From positions 4,592,203 to 4,639,116 of the forward strand of contig CP070815.1 in the NCBI GenBank assembly GCA_020344215.1: a stretch of DNA of 46,914 nt, given 5' to 3'. This document shows positions 23,835 through 32,200 of this stretch, piece after piece; within the stretch, counting starts at the first letter, position 1; each line of letters opens with the position of its first letter. The position numbers were made by a program, and so were the translations under genes. This DNA comes from Gemmatimonadota bacterium (GTDB lineage: Bacteria; Gemmatimonadota; Gemmatimonadetes; Palauibacterales; KS3-K002). The notes under the pieces are model-generated. The model saw only the letters and a list, made by a program, of their open reading frames with translations, did no database searches and was not told the DNA's origin.

Positions 23835-25625
23835 ATGAAGCGCTACCTTCCGGTCCTGACTGTGTTGTACCTGTTCAGCGCCTGCGGCGAGGATCCGCTG
23901 AAGTCGGAGGTCGACGCCTACATCGCCGAGTACGAGGCGACGATGCAGGGGCTCTACTACGAGGCCGCAAAAGCCGAGTGGGCGTCGAACACCCACATCG
24001 TCGAGGGCGACACGACGAACGCCGCGCGGACGCGCCGCGCCAACGAGGCGCTCGCCGCGTTCGTCGGCAGCGTCGAGAACATCGAGCGCATCGGCGGCTA
24101 CCTGGAGCAGCGCGAGCGGCTCGACCCGGTAGAGGTGCGGGCGCTGGAGGCGATGCTGTACGAGGCGGCGAACCAGCCGGGCACGGTACCGGAGCTGGTG
24201 GCCGAGCGGATCGCGGCCGAGACCGAGCAGGTCGAGACGCTCTACGGGTTCGAATTCAGGCTGGGCGGCCGACCGATCACGCCCAACCAGATCGACGAGC
24301 TGCTGCGCACGAGCAGCGACTTGACCGAGCGGCGCGCGGTCTGGGAGGCGTCGAAGGAGGTGGGCACCGCGCTCAAGCCCGGGCTCGTCGAGCTGCGCCG
24401 GCTGCGCAACGAGACGGTTCGCGCGCTGGGGTACGACGACTACTTCACCTACCAGGTCTCCGAGTACGGCATGACCACAGACGAGATGCTCGAGTTGAAC
24501 GAGACGCTGGTGCGGCAGATGCGCCCGCTCTACCGCGAGCTCCATACCTGGGTGCGCTACGAGCTGGCGGAGCGCTACGGCCAGCCGGTCCCCGACTTGC
24601 TGCCCGCCCACTGGCTGCCGAACCGCTGGGCCCAGGATTGGACGGCGCTGGTGACCGTCGAGGGGCTCGACGTCGCCGCGGCGCTGAGCGAGAAGTCGGC
24701 CGAGTGGATCGTCGAGCAAGGCGAGGAATTCTACAAGAGCTTGGGCTTCTCGGCCCTGCCGGAGAGCTTCTACGAGCTGTCGTCGCTCTACCCGCTGCCG
24801 CCGGACGCCGACTATAAGAAGAACACGCACGCGTCGGCCTGGCATCTCGACCTGGGGCAGGATGTCCGCTCGCTGATGAGCGTCGAGAACAACCCCTACT
24901 GGTGGGAGACGACGCTGCACGAGCTGGGTCACATCTTCTACTACACGACGTACACGCGACCCGAGGTGCCGCTGGTGCTGCGCGGCGGTGCGAACCGCGC
25001 CTACCACGAGGGGATCGGTTACCTGATCGGACTGGCGTCGACGCAGCGGCAGTTCCTGGTGAACCGCGGCCTGGTGCCGGCCGACGCGGAGGTCGACGAG
25101 ATCGGGCAGCTTTTGTTCGAGGGGCTGAACTACATCGTCTTCATCCCGTGGTCCGCCGGCGTGATGACGCGGTTCGAGTACGAGCTCTACGCGAACGAGC
25201 TGCCGGCCGACCAGTGGAACGCGTCCTGGTGGGAGCTGAAGAGGAGATACCAGGGCGTGGCGCCGCCGGCGCCGCGCGGCGAAGAGCACGCCGATCCCGC
25301 CAGCAAGACGCACATCAGCGACGACGCGGCCCAGTACTACGACTACGCGCTCTCCTACGCGCTCCTCTTCCAGCTGCACGATCACGTGGCTCGGAACATC
25401 CTGAACCAGGACCCGCACGACACGGACTACTGGGGCTCGAAGGAGGTCGGCGACTTCCTGCGCGACCTGATGGCGCCGGGCGCCAGCCGCGATTGGCGCG
25501 AGGTCCTGCAGGAGACGACGGGCCGCGAGCTCGACGCTCAGGCGATCGTCGACTACTTCCAGCCGCTCTACGAGTGGCTGGTCGAGCAGAACGAGGGTAG
25601 GACCCACACGCTGCCCGAGCTGTGA
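23835..25625 (+). CDS. Peptidyl-dipeptidase A-like (peptidase M2, ACE family) lipoprotein
   Basis: A 596-residue zinc peptidase. H362-E-L-G-H366 binds zinc and Glu392 in YHEGIGYLIGLAST is the third ligand, with the RGGANRAYHEGIG context characteristic of M2 enzymes (angiotensin-converting-enzyme family), which remove C-terminal dipeptides. Downstream, the conserved FIPWSAGVMTRFEYELYANE and the YYDYALSYALLFQLHDHVA helix agree with the family. The N-terminus (MKRYLPVLTVLYLFSACGED) is a lipoprotein signal with Cys17, placing it in the periplasm or on the outer membrane. Together with the M28 and M49 enzymes it indicates growth on peptides. Confidence 0.92.
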   Translation: MKRYLPVLTVLYLFSACGEDPLKSEVDAYIAEYEATMQGLYYEAAKAEWASNTHIVEGDTTNAARTRRANEALAAFVGSVENIERIGGYLEQRERLDPVEVRALEAMLYEAANQPGTVPELVAERIAAETEQVETLYGFEFRLGGRPITPNQIDELLRTSSDLTERRAVWEASKEVGTALKPGLVELRRLRNETVRALGYDDYFTYQVSEYGMTTDEMLELNETLVRQMRPLYRELHTWVRYELAERYGQPVPDLLPAHWLPNRWAQDWTALVTVEGLDVAAALSEKSAEWIVEQGEEFYKSLGFSALPESFYELSSLYPLPPDADYKKNTHASAWHLDLGQDVRSLMSVENNPYWWETTLHELGHIFYYTTYTRPEVPLVLRGGANRAYHEGIGYLIGLASTQRQFLVNRGLVPADAEVDEIGQLLFEGLNYIVFIPWSAGVMTRFEYELYANELPADQWNASWWELKRRYQGVAPPAPRGEEHADPASKTHISDDAAQYYDYALSYALLFQLHDHVARNILNQDPHDTDYWGSKEVGDFLRDLMAPGASRDWREVLQETTGRELDAQAIVDYFQPLYEWLVEQNEGRTHTLPEL

Positions 25626-25774
25626 CAGGCTCTCGCAGAGTCGATGGCGCCGAAGGTTGTCGCGTTGCTTGCCCTTCCCGTTGGCGGGCCCGAGATTCAC
25701 AGGCCGGCACGGGCCGCGGCTCCGTGCCGTGCCATCCAACTGGCCCGATACCGTACACGCGTGGGAGGTAAGTG

Positions 25775-27556
25775 ATGCGCCGGAAGCATCTTCTCTTCAT
25801 AACAGCGCTCGCCGTGCTGCTCAGCGTCGCCGTATTCGGTTGCGGCAGTGACAGCACCGGTGTTCCTCCCACTTTGACGGTCTCAGTGACGCCCGCGACC
25901 GCGACTGTCGAGTCCGGGCAGACGGCCGAGTACACAGCGGCCGTGCGTGACAACCTGGGTCAACCGGTCACCGGGATCACTATCGTGTGGAGCACGGCGG
26001 ACGACCGCATCGCCACGGTGGCGGTCAGCGGAGCCACCACCGCGCTCGTCACCGGCCTCGTGATGGGGACGACAGAGGTCAGAGCGACGGCCCGAGGCGT
26101 CACCGGTTCCGCCGAGGTCGTCGTCACGCCCAACTCGAACCCCGATTCACCCGGCGACGACTTCGAGGACACCAACGGCGACGGCATCGACGGCGACGTT
26201 GCGAAGGCGGTCTTCGTCGCCGTGGGCGCTTCCGACTCGGACCCCGGCACGATAAACGAGCCGAAGGGGACTATCGGCGCAGCGATCGCCGCGGCCCAGG
26301 CCGACGATAGCAAGACCGAGGTCTACGTCTCGCTCGGCACCTACATGGAGACGGTGGAGCTGGTCGAGGGTGTGAGCCTGTACGGCGGCTACAACGGCGC
26401 GGTGAACTGGGAGCGCGGGCTCGGCAACATCACGATCATCCAGGGCGACACAACCGCGATCCGCATCGAGGGCATCAGCCAGCCGCTGGTGGTCGACCTC
26501 TTCACGATCGAGTCGGCGACCAACAGCGAGCCGGGCGGCAACTCCACCGGCATCTACATCAGGAACTCCAACCCGGTGACGCTGCGCAATCTGACCGTCA
26601 ACTCGGGGAACGGCGGAGTCGGCGCGGCCGGGGCCACGGGCGCGGTAGGCGCGGCGGGTCTAGACGGCCTCGAGGGCATGGAGTTCACGGGCGGCGAAGG
26701 CGGCGCGTCGGGGCCCGGCCCGTTCCGCGGCGGTAGCGGTGGTCGAGGCGGCAACGGTGGTGAGCTGATCCCCGGCGACGGTGAGGACGGGCTACCGGGC
26801 GAAAGCACGGCCAGCAAGCTGGGCGGCGCCGGTGGGGCGGGCGGCCGCGACCCGGCCCCCGGGTTCCCCGAGGAATGCAATATGGATGGCCTCAACGGCA
26901 AGGTCGGCGGCGGCGGCGGCGGCGGAGACATGGGCGCCGCCGGCACCGGAGGCGGCGGTGTAGGCTCGGTCATCGACGGTCACTGGCGTGCCAGTCCGGG
27001 AGCGGCAGGAACGCTGGGCGACCCCGGTGCGGGCGGCGGTGGCGGTGGCGGCGGCTCGCCGGGACGCGTGGACACCGGTTTCTGCAGCGAACTGATTGCC
27101 GGCGGTGGTGGCGGCGGCGGCGGTGGCGGCCACGGCGGTGACGGCGGGGGTGGCGCCGGTGGTGGCGGCGGCTCGTTCGGCATCTTCGTCAACGAGTCGG
27201 TGGTCGTGATCGAGAACAGCGACGTCAGCGCCGGGACCGGCGGCACCGGCGGCAGCGGCGGCGAAGGCGGACCCGGCGGCAGCGGCGGCAGCGGCGGCTT
27301 TGGCGGCGACGGTGAATTCGCAGGCTTTCTCTCGGGAGGTAGCGGGGGCAGGGGCGGTGTCGGCGGCCAGGGCGGCAAAGGCGGACCTGGCGGCGGCGGT
27401 GGCGGCGGCGTCTCGTACGCGATCTACAGGTTCGGGTTGTTCACCCCGACCATCAGCAACACAACGCTCCAAGCGGAGGGCGGCGGCGCCGGCGGGACCG
27501 CGCCGGACGGTGGAGACTCCGGCGCGACGGGCGCCAGCGGCACGACGAACTTCTAG
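25775..27556 (+). CDS. Surface lipoprotein: Ig-like domain, beta-helix region and glycine-rich (PGRS-like) tail
   Basis: A 593-residue protein. The lipoprotein signal ends VAVFGCGSDS (Cys near 23). Residues 30-115 are a bacterial Ig-like domain (TLTVSVTPATATVESGQTAE and on, BIG_2 type). DTNGDGIDGD near 130 is a calcium-loop sequence. Residues 145-270 resemble DUF1565/right-handed beta-helix proteins (YVSLGTYMETVELVEGVSLY). The remaining 300 residues are extreme Gly-Gly-X repeats, interrupted by short normal segments that continue the helix (SFGIFVNESVVVIENSDVSA, YAIYRFGLFTPTISNTTLQA). ATG 25775 follows GGGAGG by 6 bases. The interruptions suggest glycine loops inserted into beta-helix rungs. 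Adhesion or surface display is inference. Confidence 0.78.
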   Translation: MRRKHLLFITALAVLLSVAVFGCGSDSTGVPPTLTVSVTPATATVESGQTAEYTAAVRDNLGQPVTGITIVWSTADDRIATVAVSGATTALVTGLVMGTTEVRATARGVTGSAEVVVTPNSNPDSPGDDFEDTNGDGIDGDVAKAVFVAVGASDSDPGTINEPKGTIGAAIAAAQADDSKTEVYVSLGTYMETVELVEGVSLYGGYNGAVNWERGLGNITIIQGDTTAIRIEGISQPLVVDLFTIESATNSEPGGNSTGIYIRNSNPVTLRNLTVNSGNGGVGAAGATGAVGAAGLDGLEGMEFTGGEGGASGPGPFRGGSGGRGGNGGELIPGDGEDGLPGESTASKLGGAGGAGGRDPAPGFPEECNMDGLNGKVGGGGGGGDMGAAGTGGGGVGSVIDGHWRASPGAAGTLGDPGAGGGGGGGGSPGRVDTGFCSELIAGGGGGGGGGGHGGDGGGGAGGGGGSFGIFVNESVVVIENSDVSAGTGGTGGSGGEGGPGGSGGSGGFGGDGEFAGFLSGGSGGRGGVGGQGGKGGPGGGGGGGVSYAIYRFGLFTPTISNTTLQAEGGGAGGTAPDGGDSGATGASGTTNF

Positions 27557-27558
27557 GT

Positions 27559-27610
27559 AGGCGCGGGGGACGGTCGGCGCGCGGCTTACGCTCGCAGGGC
27601 CCCCGCGCCT
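27559..27610 (+). terminator. Hairpin after the glycine-rich gene
   Basis: AGGCGCGGGGG (27559-27569) pairs with CCCCCGCGCCT (27600-27610), starting 3 bases past the stop. There is no T-run, so termination is not certain. The right arm lies in the 42-bp repeat. Confidence 0.4.
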
Positions 27611-27671
27611 CCCTTACTTCACGCGGCTTACGCTCGGAGGACCCCCGCGCCTCCCTTACTTCACGCGGCTT
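27581..27671. repeat. 42-bp tandem repeat
   Basis: Two full copies (27581-27622, 27623-27664) of a unit beginning GCGGCTTACGCTCG and ending CTCCCTTACTTCAC differ at three or four positions. A third copy begins at 27665 (GCGGCTT) and decays before the glycosylase stop. Confidence 0.85.
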
Positions 27672-27682
27672 CCCGATCCGCC

Positions 27683-28435
27683 CTAGCGCAGCCGCTGCGC
27701 ACGAGACAGGACCCGGTCGAGCATTCGGGGCGTGAGCCTACCGGTGAAGGTGTTCTGCTGGCTCGGGTGGTAGGACGCGATCACCGAGAGCCCCGATTCT
27801 CCAAGCCTCACGAGCACGCCGTGGGCGAACTTCGGGGTCGGCGACGGCAGCGGGGCGCCGCGATCGCGCAGCACGCGCAGTACGTGGCCGAACGCATAGC
27901 CGCCCAAAGCGAGTATCACCTTCAGGCCGGGCAGCAGATCCAGCTCCTCTTCCAGAAACCCGCGGCAGCTGTCGCGCTCTTCCGGTAGCGGCCTGTTGGC
28001 GGGCGGCGCGCAACGCACGGCAGCGGTGATATAGGCGCCGCGCAATTCGAGACCGTCCGAGCGAGCGGTCGATTCCGCTTGATTCGCCAGACCGGCGCGG
28101 TGCAGGGCGGCGTAAAGGAAGTCGCCGGAGCGGTCGCCGGTGAACATGCGGCCGGTCCGGTTGGCGCCGTGGGCCGCCGGCGCCAGGCCGACGACCAGCA
28201 GCCAGGCGTCGGGATCCCCGAAGCCCGGCAGCGGTTTACCCCAATAGTCCTGGTCGGCGAAGGCGGCGCGCTTGTGGCGCGCCACTTCCTCGCGCCAGGA
28301 CACGAGCCGAGGGCACCGCCGACAGCTGGTGATTCTGGACGAGAGGCCGCTCAGCGTTCGTAGTGCAGGCAACGGTGGTACCCCGGCGGGTGGAGATTCT
28401 GAATGTAGAATACTGAATACCGAAGTGTAGCGCAT
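27683..28435 (-). CDS. Uracil-DNA glycosylase, family 5 (UdgB-like)
   Basis: Removes deaminated bases from DNA. The four-cysteine iron-sulphur type is shown by CRRCPRLVSWRE near residue 38. Motif GLAPAAHGANRTGRMFTGDR (about residues 83-102) has the Ala-His-Gly form of family 5 rather than the Glu of family 4, and the C-terminal motif is ASYHPSQQNT. At 250 residues it is normal. The only in-frame ATG is at 28435, but its first 14 codons lie in intergenic repeat B, so a TTG at 28372 is a real alternative start. A related fragment lies at 20678-20788. Confidence 0.9.
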   Translation of the reverse strand: MRYTSVFSILHSESPPAGVPPLPALRTLSGLSSRITSCRRCPRLVSWREEVARHKRAAFADQDYWGKPLPGFGDPDAWLLVVGLAPAAHGANRTGRMFTGDRSGDFLYAALHRAGLANQAESTARSDGLELRGAYITAAVRCAPPANRPLPEERDSCRGFLEEELDLLPGLKVILALGGYAFGHVLRVLRDRGAPLPSPTPKFAHGVLVRLGESGLSVIASYHPSQQNTFTGRLTPRMLDRVLSRAQRLR

Positions 28436-28483
28436 TCCACCTCATTATTCGATATTCGGTGTTCATCATTCGTTATTCGGAGC
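28396..28483. repeat. Dispersed intergenic hairpin repeat B, copy 3
   Basis: GATTCTGAATGTAGAATACT and following GAATACCGAAGTG (28396-28426) face CTCATTATTCGATATTCGG and ATTCGTTATTCGGAGC (28441-28483), with several short complementary words. It overlaps the apparent start of the glycosylase gene. Confidence 0.65.
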
Positions 28484-28511
28484 CCGCTGGTTAACCGATG
28501 GTGGACCGATA

Positions 28512-28997
28512 GTGCGCCCTACAAGGGGTTTCCTCATCATGCTGGCGATCGCCGTCACCGCTCTCGTGATCATGGCGATCGTCGATTACCTCCGGCCGAT
28601 CCCGCCGGAGACACAGCTCCGGGCACTGCGGGCCCAGCTGGCCGAGCTGCGCGCCGCCGCCGACTCGTGCCAGGCGGCCGTGGACGATGAGGAGGTTGAG
28701 CTCCACACCAGCGACGCGCGCTTCGACTCGCTGAGGGGCGCGATCGACTACTATGAGGGGCTCGACCCGCGGGGCGTTCCCGCCGACAGCTACGAGGCGT
28801 ATCTGGAAGTCTTCAACGAGTACAACGAGGGGATCCCCGAGCGTGAGGCCGCCGGCGACACGCTGCGCGCCCACGAGCAGGCGTGCCACGCAATCATCGA
28901 GCGGCACAACGTGATCGCCGACTCGGCCCTCGCCCTCGCCCGCGAGCTGGGGGTCCTGCGCGACTCAACAACCGCTGAGCCCGCTCAGTCCCCTTAA
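28512..28997 (+). CDS. Anchored helical protein of unknown function
   Basis: A 161-residue protein with GTG start. One membrane span (FLIMLAIAVTALVIMAIVDY, residues 7-26) is followed by PIPPE and a charged helical domain, likely coiled coil: LRALRAQLAELRAAADSCQA, then SLRGAIDYYEGLDPRGVPAD and EQACHAIIERHNVIADSALA. Two cysteines (about 53 and 127) could form a disulphide if the domain is periplasmic. I recognise no family. It precedes the giant flavoprotein gene by 256 bases that contain a hairpin repeat, so co-transcription is uncertain. Confidence 0.6.
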   Translation: MRPTRGFLIMLAIAVTALVIMAIVDYLRPIPPETQLRALRAQLAELRAAADSCQAAVDDEEVELHTSDARFDSLRGAIDYYEGLDPRGVPADSYEAYLEVFNEYNEGIPEREAAGDTLRAHEQACHAIIERHNVIADSALALARELGVLRDSTTAEPAQSP

Positions 28998-28998
28998 A

Positions 28999-29107
28999 CT
29001 CCTGCTCCTGCTCGTAATCGTAATCGTGATCGTCTTCTCAGGAGCTCGAGGGACGACGATTACGACACGATCGCGATTACGAAAACGATTACGAGCACGA
29101 GTAGGAG
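28999..29107. repeat. GTAATCG-rich imperfect inverted repeat before the giant gene
   Basis: CTCCTGCTCGTAATCGTAAT and CGTGATCGT (about 29006-29034) face ACGATCGCGATTACG, ACGATTACGAGCACG and AGTAGGAG (29067-29107). Folding gives a long hairpin built of ATTACG/CGTAAT words. It lies between two same-strand genes and could attenuate or terminate transcription into the giant gene. The remainder (29108-29253) shows no gene. Confidence 0.65.
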
Positions 29108-29253
29108 TGAGGAACCGACACAGATCTGGCCCGGGGAACCCGATTCTCACAGATTGGATCGTGTGGCTCGCTCCGATGCCTAGCCTCGACCGGCCCCGCA
29201 CCCCCTGCGAGGGGGAACATGGCGTAGCGTCCTCGACAACGCTGAGATCACCG

Positions 29254-32200
29254 ATGAGCAAGAAGCTTTGGGATGTGATAATCGTCGGCGGCGGACCCGC
29301 CGGGATCACCGCCGCCCTGAGACTCGCCCGCGAGAACGTGGATGTGCTGGTCGTCGAGGCCGCCGTCTACCCGGGCGCCGAGAACTGGTCCGGCGCCGTC
29401 TACTTCGCAGAGAACCTGGCCGACCCCGCCGTACTGGGCGAAGAGGAGCTGGCGGAAGCGCCCTACGAGCGGCGCGTCGTGAAGCGCGGCTTCTTCGCCA
29501 CCAACGGCCTCACGATGGCCGGCGCCGAGTACCGCAACCCGGAGACGTTCCGCCACTGCTACACGGTCCTGCGCCCGGTCTACGACCGCTACCTGGCGGA
29601 GCGCGCCCGCGCGCTCGGCGCCACGACCCTCAGCGAGACGACCGTCGACGGACTCATCCGCAGGGGCGAGCGGGTGATCGGCGTGCACACCGACCGCGGA
29701 CCGCTCTACGGGAACATCGTTTTCCTGGCGGAAGGCGATGCCTCGCACCTGGTCAGCAAGGAAGGATTCGAGCGCGACGTGGTGCGCTCGAAGGCGAGCG
29801 GCCAGCCGGGGTTCCTGCAGGGGGTGAAGGAGGTGATCGAGCTCGATGCGGCGACGATCGAGGGGCGTTTCGGCGTCGGGCCCGGCGAGGCGGCGTGCTA
29901 CGAGATCATGCTGCGCAACGGAGCGATCGATGGTAACCCGGTCCGCCTCAACATGGCGGGCCTCATCTATACGAATCGATCGAGCGTCTCTATCGGCCTG
30001 GTGCTGCCGCTCGAGAACTTGACGGCGCTGTCCGGCGACTACAACAAGCTGATGGAGTGGTACAAGGGTCTGCCGCCGATCCGGCGCTTGATCGAGGGCG
30101 GCGAGTCGACATCGTACGGCGCCAAGATCATCCGCGGCGGCGGCCTGCGCGAGTTGCCCCAACTGGTCGACGAGGGCGTGGCGATCGGCGGCGCGGCCAG
30201 CGGTATCGGCGTCGACTTCCCATACCCGAACTTCACCGGCCCGGCCTGCGCGATGGGCCGCATCTTCGCCGACGCCGTCATCCAGCTCGGCAAGAACGGC
30301 GACGATCCGACCCGCGAGCGGTTGGAAGCGCTCTACGTCAAGCCGCTCAAGGCGACCAACTACTACAAGGACGTCGAGCACCTGCGCGACTGGCCCGCCT
30401 TCATCGAGCACAGCGAGGCGCTGTTCGGCCGCCAGATCGACCTGTTGACCGGGTCGCTCTACGTCATGACCCGGCCCGAGCTCGGCTTCGCACGCCAGTG
30501 GTGGGAGGCCGTCCGCCTGATCTGCGAGACGCTGAAGGGCAGGTGGCTGAAGACGCTCGGCGACCTGCGCGGCGGCGTGACGGCGCTGCGCACGCGCCGC
30601 TACGTCGCCAAGCACGCGCCGCTCGCGCTGCTCCTCTCCATCCCCAACACCCTGCTGGCGCTCTTCCCCTTCGTCTACGGGAAGGGCCCGGGCGAGCTCG
30701 AGCCGAGCTTCTGGGTGAAGGGCGAGGAGCCGGGCAGGCTGCCCTGGTACAAGCGCTGGTCGTACGCGCGCTACAGATCGGCGCTCAAGAAGGCGGCGGC
30801 GATCGTCTACGCCAACGATGCCGTACCGATCGCGAAGAAGCTCGACCGGGCCGTCGGCGTGCTGCTGCGCAGGTTCTCGCTCTGGGAGATCGTTCTCGGC
30901 ATCTTCGGCCTCGCCGTCTTCTGCCTTACCCGCGCGGTCCAGCGGCTCTCCGATCTCATCGGCTTCGCGGTCAAGAAGCCGACGCTCGAGGAGCTGAAGA
31001 AGACGTTCTACGCCCGCTGGCTCATGGGCTGGCGCGCGCTCACCGACCTCAGCGCCGCTGCCGTCGGCGAGGCCAAGTCGCACGACGCCAAGCTGGGTGA
31101 GATCAGCTACAGCGGTGAGCCGAGCTCGCACATCAAGGTGTTCTTCGCGCCGGAGAAGCCGGGGACGCTGGAGGACCCGAGCAAGGCGGCGCTCTGGAGC
31201 GTATGCCCCGCGGCGGTCTACCAGATCGTGCTCGACCGCACGATGCACGCGTCGGTGGCGGTGAACTTCGAGAACTGCGTGAAGTGCGAGACCTGCTGGC
31301 GGATCGAGCCGCAGCACGTCGACTGGTCGCGCTTCGGCGCGCACCGCCTGATCTACGAGGTCTACACCGGCGCCGACGCGGCGCTGAGGCGGATCATCGG
31401 TGAGCGGCACTTGAGCGCAGCGCGCGAGATCGAGCCCAGCTACTGGAGCGCGATGGCGCGAGACGGCTGGCCGAGCGAGTCGATCGCCGCGCCCGATGAA
31501 GTGAAGGAAGCGCTGGCCGGCGCCTGTCGGGCCGTCGCCCTAGCCGAAGCCAAGTGCAGCGAGCTGCACGAGGACGTCTGGCAGGGACCCCGCGTGCTCG
31601 AGCCCGGCCAGGTCGGCTGGTATCGCTCCGCGATCGAGTACTTCGCCGCGCTCGCCGATGAGGCGGCCGCCATGGCGCTGGCGGAGCCGCTCGAGAGCTG
31701 GCTGGTCGAGCACGAGCTGAGCAGCGCGCACGTCGAGCTGCTCAAGCTCAAGCGCGACATCGAGACCGTCTCCGCACGGCTGCGCGAGCACGCCGGCGCA
31801 CAGCGGTTCTTCGCCGCCGAGGCGGACGCGCGCCAGATCCGCGACCATCACCTGGCGGGCCTGCGCCGGCTGCTCGACCGGCTGGGCGAGGTCTGCCTGG
31901 TAGCGCTGGAGCAAGCCGACCCGGTAGCGGCGCTCCGGGCGCTGGAAGCCGTGTCGCCGCAGCGAGCCGCGGCGCGCGCGGCGCTGCGTGAGCACGTGGC
32001 AGGCGTCTTCGATCGGATAGCGATACGATTACTCGAGCACGGCGGCGTGCTGGAGGAGCACTTGCTGGAGACCCTGCGTGCCGCAACGCGCGCGGCACTC
32101 GGCGACGGCACGCCGGGCGGCGCATTCGACGGTTGGGCGCATCTCGAGCGCGAGGACATCCTCGCCGAGCTGGCGTGGACCGACCCGTCGTTGGCCGCGC

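Noticed and set aside
23691..25739. 682-codon open frame on the minus strand over the M2 peptidase gene
   Set aside because: Composition is Arg/Leu/Val/Gly-rich with no domain, and it mirrors the real gene's codon structure; a high-GC antisense shadow. The same applies to the long frames at 29248-31410 (-), 10859-12142 (+), 12111-13796 (+), 14070-15500 (+) and 2643-3902 (+).
26554..27472. Proline-rich and alanine-rich minus-strand frames over the glycine-rich lipoprotein
   Set aside because: They are the complement of GGC/GGT repeats (PP and A runs), not genes.
29026..29253. 76-codon N-terminal extension of the giant gene
   Set aside because: It translates the hairpin repeat into Arg-rich sequence; the flavin-binding strand begins immediately after the ATG at 29254.
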